Source: JBOGGX01 sp050744245
GTDB taxonomy: Bacteria; Actinomycetota; Acidimicrobiia; Acidimicrobiales; JBOGGX01
Direction of reading: 5' to 3'
Length of the DNA stretch: 10,118 bases
NCBI GenBank assembly: GCA_050744245.1
Contig: JBOGGX010000276.1
Span: 1-10,118, forward strand
The position numbers were made by a program, and so were the translations under genes. The notes below the pieces were generated by a model. It worked only from the letters and a program-made list of their open reading frames with translations. It did not search any database and was not told where the DNA came from. The first letter of the stretch is position 1. Every line of letters starts with the position of its first letter. Positions 5,404-10,118 of the stretch are shown here, piece by piece.

Positions 5404-6627
5404 ATGCCTGACGCGGTGGCAGTCGCGTCGGTCCGCGGGCGGCGACGGACGGCGGGGGAGGTTCCGCCCGCAGGCCGCGGCCGCGTGAGCCAATTTCTGA
5501 TTCCCGAGGTCATCTTCGGGGTCGGCACGCTGGCCGAGGTCGGGGGCGCGGTGCGGCGCGTGGGCGGTCGGCGGGCGTTGCTCGTGACCGATCCGGGCGT
5601 GATGGATGCCGGCTGGGTCGAGCGGGCACTGCCCCACCTCAAGGAGGCGGAGATCGAGTACCGACTCTGGCACGACCTGACGCCCAACCCGAAGGACGTG
5701 GAAGTCGAGGCGGCGTTCGAAGCCTACGAGGCGACCGGCTGCGACGTCCTCGTCGCCGTGGGCGGCGGGAGCAGCATCGACACCGCCAAGGCCGTGGCGA
5801 TCCTCAGCGGCAGCGGGGGTCGAATCCTCGACTACGAGGGTGTGGATGCGGTGAAGCGTCCGATTCCTCCGATGGTGATGGTGCCGAGCACGGGCGGCTC
5901 GGGCTCCGATGTCTCCCAGTTCTGCGTCATTACCGACACCCGGCTGCACCGGAAGGCGACCATCGGCGGGCGCGCGGTCGTTCCCGACATCTCGATCACC
6001 GACCCCCAGCTGCTCACCACGATGTCCCCAGAGCTCACCGCCTACACCGGTCTCGACGCGCTCAGCCACGCGATCGAATCGGCGGTGTCGAACGCCGCCG
6101 ACTTCCTGAGCAGAGAGCACTCGCTGGCGGCGATCCGGGGGATCGTTGCCCACCTCCCCGCGGCCGTGGAGGACGATTGGAACCTTGCCGCCCGCGAGGG
6201 GATGGCCAGGAGCAGCCTGCAGGCGGGGATCGCCTTCACCAACGCGCTCCTCGGGGCGACGCACGCGATCTCGCACCAGATCGGTGGCGCGCTCGACCTC
6301 CCGCACGGACTGCTGAACGCGGTCCTGCTGCCGTTCGTCATGCGGTTCAACGCCGAGACGCACGCAGAGCGCTACGTCGACGTGGCGTCCGCGCTAGGCG
6401 TTCTGACGCAGGGCCTTGCCGCGCCGGAGGCCGCCGAGGCGGCGGTGGCGAAGGTGGAGGCGCTCGCCCGGCGCCTGAACATTCCGGCCGGGTTGCGCGA
6501 GCTCGGCGTCGACCCCGCGGACTTCGACCGCTTCGCCGCCAGCGCGCTCCGCGATGCCTACATCTCCACGAACCCTCGGCCCGTGGGCAAGGACGATGTC
6601 GAGCGCATCTGCCACGCCGCCTGGTGA
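5404..6627 (+). CDS. Iron-type (group III) alcohol dehydrogenase, NAD-dependent
   Basis: The product is 407 residues from ATG 5404. The FLIPEVIFGVGTL start of the conserved fold begins at residue 31, so there is an N-terminal extension of about 28 residues rich in Arg. The N-terminal domain carries the nucleotide motif GGGSSIDTAK (120-129) and PSTGGSGSDVS (161-171). The C-terminal helical domain carries the metal ligands expected from E. coli FucO alignment: Asp218 and His222 (GLDALSHAIES), His287 (GATHAISH) and His301 (DLPHGLLNA). It should oxidise a primary alcohol to an aldehyde in the cytoplasm. Methanol is attractive because a formaldehyde dehydrogenase is encoded downstream, but ethanol, 1-propanol or diols are equally possible from sequence. 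The kinase gene starts inside its last 32 bases, implying translational coupling. Whether it is an ordinary NAD enzyme or a nicotinoprotein with bound cofactor cannot be told here. Confidence 0.88.
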   Translation: MPDAVAVASVRGRRRTAGEVPPAGRGRVSQFLIPEVIFGVGTLAEVGGAVRRVGGRRALLVTDPGVMDAGWVERALPHLKEAEIEYRLWHDLTPNPKDVEVEAAFEAYEATGCDVLVAVGGGSSIDTAKAVAILSGSGGRILDYEGVDAVKRPIPPMVMVPSTGGSGSDVSQFCVITDTRLHRKATIGGRAVVPDISITDPQLLTTMSPELTAYTGLDALSHAIESAVSNAADFLSREHSLAAIRGIVAHLPAAVEDDWNLAAREGMARSSLQAGIAFTNALLGATHAISHQIGGALDLPHGLLNAVLLPFVMRFNAETHAERYVDVASALGVLTQGLAAPEAAEAAVAKVEALARRLNIPAGLRELGVDPADFDRFAASALRDAYISTNPRPVGKDDVERICHAAW

Positions 6628-7936
6628 GCCGGCGCGTACCTCGGCAGGTCAGCAGCGGCTGCTCGAGCGATTGGTCGGCGTCAGGTCGTCGAAGCCGACC
6701 TACTACTCGGCCTGGAGAAGCAAGTCGGATCGCCTCGAGCGCTCGATCGACACGCTCAAGGAGATCTCCGCCGCCCTCTGCACCACGACCGAGGGGCCGG
6801 TCGCCCTCTGCGAGGCGGTCGTCGAAGCGGCCGCTCACCACTTCTCGGCGCGATGGGCGGCGATGGCCTTCGCGGGCGACGCGCTGGACGAGGAGCTGCC
6901 GCCCCTGATCGTGCGGTACTCCAGCGGGAGGGTGGCCCGCAGCTGGGCCAGCGCCCCGCCCGAGCTGTCGCCGCTCACCGCCCGGCCAGAGGGCGAGACC
7001 GATGCCGTGATCGGGGGCCAGGACCGGGGTGCGGTTGGGGCGCGCATGTTTCTGGCGGGAGATCTGTTCGGCACCCTCGCCGTTGGCCTCCCTGAAGCGC
7101 CCGAGCTCGACGAGAGCGATCTCTCGATCCTCGGCACGCTCGCCAATCAGGCCGCCGTTGCGGTGCACATCGCCTGGTTGTTCCAGGAGGGCGAGCGGTT
7201 TCGCACCCAGGCCGAGGATCACGCAGGCGCCCTCGAGCACCGAAGCGGCCAACTCGAGCGCGCCCGCCGCGGCCTGGAGGAGGCGCGGCGCCAGCAGCTC
7301 CTCAGCCAGGAGCGCGGCCGGATCGCGCGCGAGCTGCACGACAGCGTGTCGCAGCACATCGTTGGCATCGGGATGAGCCTCGAGTGGTGCGGCCGACACC
7401 TGCCGGCCGCCTCGCCCGTCTCCGACCACATCGCGATCGCCAAGGAGCTGGCGCGTTCCGCCCTCGTTCAGGTCCGCTCCGTGATCTTCGAGCTCTCACC
7501 GCCCGGCGAGCCCGGTGGCCTCAGCCGCGCCCTGCGGGATCTCGTCGACGAGCTGCGGAGCACCACCGACCTCGAGATCGTCATGCGTACGCGCGGCGCC
7601 CAGCGGTGGCTCGCGCCGACGACCGCTCACGCCCTCTTGCAGATTGCCCGGGAGGCGCTGTTCAACATCGCCCGCCATGCCGACGCCGGACGGGCGTGGG
7701 TCACCCTGCGCTACGGCGACCGCGGGCTGAAGCTCGCGGTCGCCGACGACAGCAACGGCGACCCACGGTTGCTACAGCGTCGCCTCGACCGCGCCGCCGC
7801 GGATGGATCGCACCGCGGCCTACTCGACATGGCCGAACGGGTCCGCGAACTCGGTGCTGAAGCGCGGTTCGCGCCGCGCCGCGGCGGCGGCGTCCGGCTG
7901 GAGGTCACGGTGCGGTTGCAGGATCTCGAGGGCTGA
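6596..7936 (+). CDS. Soluble GAF-domain sensor histidine kinase (HisKA_3/NarL-partner type)
   Basis: The product is 446 residues from ATG 6596, overlapping the dehydrogenase gene by 32 bases; AAGGA ends 2 bases before the ATG. No membrane segment or signal peptide is visible, so it senses a cytoplasmic signal. Layout: N-terminal helix (about 17-55), GAF-like domain (about 56-195), a charged coiled coil (about 197-240, rich in Glu/Arg/Gln), then the dimerisation/phosphoacceptor motif ERGRIARELHDSVSQH with His248. The ATPase domain has an N-box around Asn357 (REALFNIARHA) and a late GLLDMAERVRELGA with the usual G2 features. The G1 region reads VADDSNGD where VxDDGxG is typical, a Gly-to-Ser change. 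The domain order and location beside an alcohol dehydrogenase recall MnoS of Mycobacterium smegmatis and similar kinases near alcohol dehydrogenases. Orthology is unproven and the ligand unknown. Its partner is the next gene. Confidence 0.88.
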   Translation: MSSASATPPGEPARTSAGQQRLLERLVGVRSSKPTYYSAWRSKSDRLERSIDTLKEISAALCTTTEGPVALCEAVVEAAAHHFSARWAAMAFAGDALDEELPPLIVRYSSGRVARSWASAPPELSPLTARPEGETDAVIGGQDRGAVGARMFLAGDLFGTLAVGLPEAPELDESDLSILGTLANQAAVAVHIAWLFQEGERFRTQAEDHAGALEHRSGQLERARRGLEEARRQQLLSQERGRIARELHDSVSQHIVGIGMSLEWCGRHLPAASPVSDHIAIAKELARSALVQVRSVIFELSPPGEPGGLSRALRDLVDELRSTTDLEIVMRTRGAQRWLAPTTAHALLQIAREALFNIARHADAGRAWVTLRYGDRGLKLAVADDSNGDPRLLQRRLDRAAADGSHRGLLDMAERVRELGAEARFAPRRGGGVRLEVTVRLQDLEG

Positions 7937-7947
7937 GCGCGATTCCG

Positions 7948-8601
7948 GTGGCCACGCGAGTCCTGATCGTCGACGACCACGCAGTCGTGCGGCGCGGGCT
8001 GCGATCGATCCTCGAGCTCGAGCCCGACATCACCGTCGTCGGCGAGGCCGGCACCGCGCCCGAGGGGCTACGGGTGGCGGAGAGCAGCCGGCCCGAGATC
8101 GTCGTTCTCGACCTTCGGCTCGGTCCCGACGACGATAGCGAGGGACTCGCTCTCTGCAGCAGGATCGTCGAGCGGCTGCCGGCGACCCGTGTGGTCGTGC
8201 TGTCGACGTTCCTCGAGGAGCGACTGGTGCTCGAGGCGCTCCGGCGCGGCGCTCACGCATACGTCCTCAAAGACGTCGACGCGGTGGAGCTGGTCAAGAT
8301 CATTCGGGCGGTAGCCCGCGGCGAGTCGGGGTTCGACAGCCGCAGCGCCGCCGTTGTCGCGCGCTCGATCGCGGGCAAGGGTGCGCAGCAGCCGACCGGA
8401 CCCCGGCTGACCGCCCGCGAGCGAGAAGTGGTCAAGTCAATCACGGAAGGGCTCAGCAATCGGGAGATCGGCGCCGCCATCTTCCTCAGCGAGAGCACGG
8501 TCAAGTTCCACGTGCGCAATGTCATGCGCAAGCTGGATGTGCGGCATCGCGCCGAGGTCGCCTTCGAGGCCAGCCGGCTCGGGCTCCTCGAGGAGCGCTG
8601 A
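7948..8601 (+). CDS. NarL/LuxR-family response regulator
   Basis: The product is 217 residues, starting with GTG 7948, 11 bases after the kinase stop. No strong Shine-Dalgarno site is seen, so translation probably depends on coupling. The receiver domain shows Asp9/Asp10 (VDDHAVVRRG), the phosphoacceptor Asp55 (VVLDLRL), Ser86 (VLSTF) and Lys108 (YVLKD). A linker of about 30 residues leads to a C-terminal LuxR-type helix-turn-helix (about 153-217) with TAREREVV, GLSNREIG and ESTVKFHVRNVMRKL. Phosphorylation by the adjacent kinase should promote DNA binding. The likely targets are the promoters before the alcohol dehydrogenase (5317-5344) and before fdhA (8640-8668), because this pair lies between those two metabolic genes. 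The role matches MnoR/NarL-like activators in general; specific orthology is inference. Confidence 0.92.
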   Translation: MATRVLIVDDHAVVRRGLRSILELEPDITVVGEAGTAPEGLRVAESSRPEIVVLDLRLGPDDDSEGLALCSRIVERLPATRVVVLSTFLEERLVLEALRRGAHAYVLKDVDAVELVKIIRAVARGESGFDSRSAAVVARSIAGKGAQQPTGPRLTAREREVVKSITEGLSNREIGAAIFLSESTVKFHVRNVMRKLDVRHRAEVAFEASRLGLLEER

Positions 8602-8610
8602 CTGTCCTTC

Positions 8611-8630
8611 CGGTCAGGTCGGAACCGGCC
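8611..8630 (+). repeat. Inverted repeats after the response regulator gene
   Basis: TTCCG (8609-8613) pairs with CGGAA (8620-8624) around GTCAGGT, and CCGGT also pairs with ACCGG nearby (about 8610-8628). It lies 8 bases after the regulator stop. It could be a weak factor-dependent terminator or a regulator site upstream of the fdhA promoter. No T-run follows. Confidence 0.25.
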
Positions 8631-8639
8631 GGGAGGCTA

Positions 8640-8668
8640 GTGACGCGAGCTGGCGCCCTCCCTAGTGT
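8640..8668 (+). promoter_or_regulatory. Predicted fdhA promoter
   Basis: GTGACG (8640-8645) and TAGTGT (8663-8668) are separated by 17 bases. They fit a housekeeping actinobacterial -35/-10 pair and give a start near 8675 and a leader of about 120 bases. The promoter is embedded in a loose direct repeat (CTAGTGACGCGAGCTGG at 8637-8653, CTAGTGTGCGGGCTGG at 8662-8677, 25 bases apart) and in an inverted repeat GGGAGG/CCTCCC (8631-8636, 8657-8662). These could be regulator contacts. Confidence 0.45.
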
Positions 8669-8740
8669 GCGGGCTGGTCTCGTCCACCAGGCGGTGCTGT
8701 AACGGGCCCAGGAGAGGGGCTCGCCGCCCGGTTTCGACAC

Positions 8741-8761
8741 AGGAGGCGGTCGTCGCGACGA
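8741..8761 (+). promoter_or_regulatory. fdhA leader: orphan AGGAGG and 12-base palindrome
   Basis: A full AGGAGG (8741-8746) is not followed by any start codon at usable distance. Next to it is the perfect palindrome TCGTCGCGACGA (8750-8761). Both lie in the predicted untranslated leader, about 40-55 bases before the fdhA start. Function unknown; possibilities include a regulator site or a ribosome standby/attenuation structure. Confidence 0.3.
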
Positions 8762-8784
8762 GTTCATCGCACCCTCCGATCAGG

Positions 8785-8791
8785 AAAGGAG
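8785..8791 (+). promoter_or_regulatory. Ribosome binding site of fdhA
   Basis: AAAGGAG with 7 bases to ATG 8799 is the best ribosome binding site in the window and fixes the start. Confidence 0.85.
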
Positions 8792-8798
8792 CCCCGAT

Positions 8799-10013
8799 AT
8801 GCCAGACAACCGCGTAGTCGTGTACCAGGGACCGGGAGAGGTCAGCGTCGAGTCCATCGACTATCCGAAGTTGGAGCTGCCCGATGACGTGGTCAGGGGC
8901 TTGGGCTTCGAAAAGAAGGCTCTGCACGCCGCCATACTCAAGATCGTCTCGACCAACATCTGTGGCAGCGATCAGCACATGGTGCGGGGCCGCACCACCG
9001 CACCGGTGGGCCAGAGCCTCGGGCACGAGATCACCGGCGAGGTGGTGGAGGTCGGTGACGACGTGCTGTTCGTCAAGGTCGGCGACGTCTGCTCGGTACC
9101 GTTCAACATCGCCTGCGGCCGCTGCCGCAAGTGCCACGAGGGCAAGACCGGCATCTGCCTCAACGTCAACCCCGCACGCCCCGGCGCGGCCTACGGGTAC
9201 GTGGACATGGGCGGCTGGATCGGCGGCCAGGCCGAGTACGTGATGGTGCCGTTCGCCGATTTCAACCTGCTGAAGTTCCCCGACCGCGACCAGGCCCTCG
9301 ACAAGATCCTCGACCTCACCATGCTCTCGGACATCTTCCCGACCGGCTACCACGGCGCCTTCTCCGCGGGGGTGACCACCGGCTCCACCGTGTACGTCGC
9401 CGGCGGCGGCCCCGTCGGGCTGGCGGCCGCCCACGCCTCCCAAGTGCTTGGCGCGGCGGTGGTCATCGTCGGGGACATGATCCCCGAGCGACTCGAGCAG
9501 GCGCGCAGCTTCGGCTGCGAGTCCGTCGATCTCCGCCAAGACGCCGAGCTGGCCGACATGATCGAGGAGATCGTCGGTGAGCCTGTCGTCGACGCGGCCG
9601 TGGACGCGGTTGGTTTCGAGGCGCGGGGCCACGGGGCGGGCGCCGGCGAGGAGCCGGCCACGGTCCTCAATGACGTCATGACCATCGCTCGCGCCGGTGC
9701 TGCGCTGGGTATCCCCGGCCTCTATGTCACCGGGGACCCGGGCGGGGTCGACGAGAACGCCAAGATCGGCCAGCTCGGGGTCCGCATCGGGCTGGGCTGG
9801 GCGAAGTCGCACTCGTTCACCACGGGCCAGTGCCCGGTGAAGCGCTACAACCGCAAGCTGATGAACCTCATCCTGAACGAGAAGGCGCAGATCGCGAAGG
9901 CCGTCAGCGCCACGCCGATCTCCTTGGACGATGCCCCGCAGGGCTACAAGGACTTCGACCAGGGCGCCGCCAAGAAGTTCGTGCTCAACCCCCACGACAT
10001 GATCCCGACCTAG
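8799..10013 (+). CDS. fdhA: Glutathione-independent formaldehyde dehydrogenase (zinc, NAD)
   Basis: The product is 404 residues, close to the ~398 of the Pseudomonas putida enzyme, and aligns with it by eye along its whole length. It is a zinc-dependent medium-chain dehydrogenase: catalytic zinc ligands Cys55 (TNICGSDQHM), His76 (LGHEITGE) and Asp178 (LSDIFPTGYHG). Structural zinc ligands are Cys106, Cys109, Cys112 and Cys120. The dinucleotide-binding turn is AGGGPVG (201-207), with Asp226 after the second strand. Segments such as MVRGRTTAPV, NPARPGAAYGYVDMG, VDAVGFEARGHG and GLGWAKSHSF are characteristic. The enzyme oxidises free formaldehyde (or short aldehydes) to the acid with tightly bound NAD and no glutathione. 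Formaldehyde dismutase is a close relative, but the AYGYVDMG region resembles the dehydrogenase more. The N-terminal part around residues 28-42 is longer than in the Pseudomonas protein. It has its own promoter and follows the two-component genes by 197 bases. Confidence 0.92.
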   Translation: MPDNRVVVYQGPGEVSVESIDYPKLELPDDVVRGLGFEKKALHAAILKIVSTNICGSDQHMVRGRTTAPVGQSLGHEITGEVVEVGDDVLFVKVGDVCSVPFNIACGRCRKCHEGKTGICLNVNPARPGAAYGYVDMGGWIGGQAEYVMVPFADFNLLKFPDRDQALDKILDLTMLSDIFPTGYHGAFSAGVTTGSTVYVAGGGPVGLAAAHASQVLGAAVVIVGDMIPERLEQARSFGCESVDLRQDAELADMIEEIVGEPVVDAAVDAVGFEARGHGAGAGEEPATVLNDVMTIARAGAALGIPGLYVTGDPGGVDENAKIGQLGVRIGLGWAKSHSFTTGQCPVKRYNRKLMNLILNEKAQIAKAVSATPISLDDAPQGYKDFDQGAAKKFVLNPHDMIPT

Positions 10014-10021
10014 ACGGCGGG

Positions 10022-10042
10022 CGCCGCCACGATCACCTGACC
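10022..10042 (+). repeat. 21-base direct repeat, right copy (after fdhA)
   Basis: This is identical over 21 bases to 5288-5308. It starts 8 bases after the fdhA stop and ends exactly where recognisable glycosyltransferase coding sequence begins. With the left copy it brackets the whole dehydrogenase/two-component module (5309-10021). Confidence 0.75.
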
Positions 10043-10118
10043 TCGGCGGCCGAGGGTTGGGGCATGTCGCTCACCGAGGCGGCGGCGTGCGGGACATCGG
10101 CTGTGGCCACCGACATCG
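10043..10118 (+). pseudogene. Glycosyltransferase family 4 C-terminal fragment, 5'-truncated, running off the window
   Basis: Read in the frame of position 10043, the 25 codons to the window edge give SAAEGWGMSLTEAAACGTSAVATDI in three readable parts: SAAEGWG, MSLTEAAACG, TSAVATDI. The EGWGMSLTE stretch is the EX7E motif of retaining GT4 (group 1) glycosyltransferases, and the AAACGT-AVATDI continuation is the usual following strand and loop. This lies in the C-terminal Rossmann domain, so roughly 200 or more residues should precede it. Only 29 bases separate it from the fdhA stop, and those include the 21-base repeat. The gene is therefore cut at its 5' side, or the assembly is misjoined. 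An internal ATG at 10064 exists but would start inside the motif. The rest of the gene lies outside the window. Confidence 0.62.

Noticed and set aside
5404..10013. A mycofactocin-linked operon
   Set aside because: No mftA-like peptide, radical SAM or other mycofactocin gene is visible. Only the dehydrogenase and two-component genes recall such loci.
1..10118. CRISPR arrays, rRNA or tRNA genes, transposase or integrase genes
   Set aside because: None seen on either strand; the only repeats are the short ones listed.

Overview
The window is about 10.1 kb of dense, high-GC DNA with strong G/C preference at third codon positions. It also has TANNNT-type -10 boxes and GTG starts. This points to an actinobacterium. 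The mix of an R2lox-type oxidase, paired ABC exporter half-genes and a formaldehyde dehydrogenase would fit Acidimicrobiia or a related lineage, but that placement is tentative. Almost all of the DNA is coding, and no gap between genes exceeds 200 bases.

Left part (1-1540): the 3' end of an anti-sigma factor gene (RskA-like extracytoplasmic domain) runs into the window. It converges, with 5 bases between stop codons, on a minus-strand gene for an R2-like ligand-binding oxidase. All six expected metal ligands and the Val/Tyr pair that forms the ether crosslink in this family are visible. A 140-base divergent promoter region separates it from the next block.

Middle-left part (1541-5306): two ABC exporter half-transporter genes form one heterodimer. 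The first has a degenerate ATP site (Asp for the catalytic Glu, Asn for the switch His) but a normal signature motif. The second is the mirror image: normal Glu and His with a degenerate signature. A roughly 90-base repeat-rich element lies between them, bounded by a 9-base direct repeat. Removing it with one repeat copy would restore a perfect ATGA stop/start overlap.

Middle-right part (5307-10013): an apparent alcohol-oxidation module. It has an iron-type (group III) alcohol dehydrogenase, a soluble GAF histidine kinase overlapping it by 32 bases, a NarL/LuxR-family response regulator 11 bases further on, and a glutathione-independent zinc formaldehyde dehydrogenase (FdhA) with its own predicted promoter. 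The likely logic is alcohol (possibly methanol) to aldehyde to acid, under control of the enclosed two-component pair. The kinase/regulator architecture resembles the MnoSR pair described for mycobacterial methanol oxidation.

Right edge (10014-10118): a 21-base sequence that includes the stop codon of the second ABC gene recurs exactly at 10022-10042, directly after fdhA. It is immediately followed by a glycosyltransferase family 4 C-terminal fragment (EX7E motif) that has no room for its N-terminal half. The dehydrogenase/regulator module is therefore bracketed by a direct repeat and abuts a broken gene. Either it was inserted as a unit, or the contig has a misjoin there.
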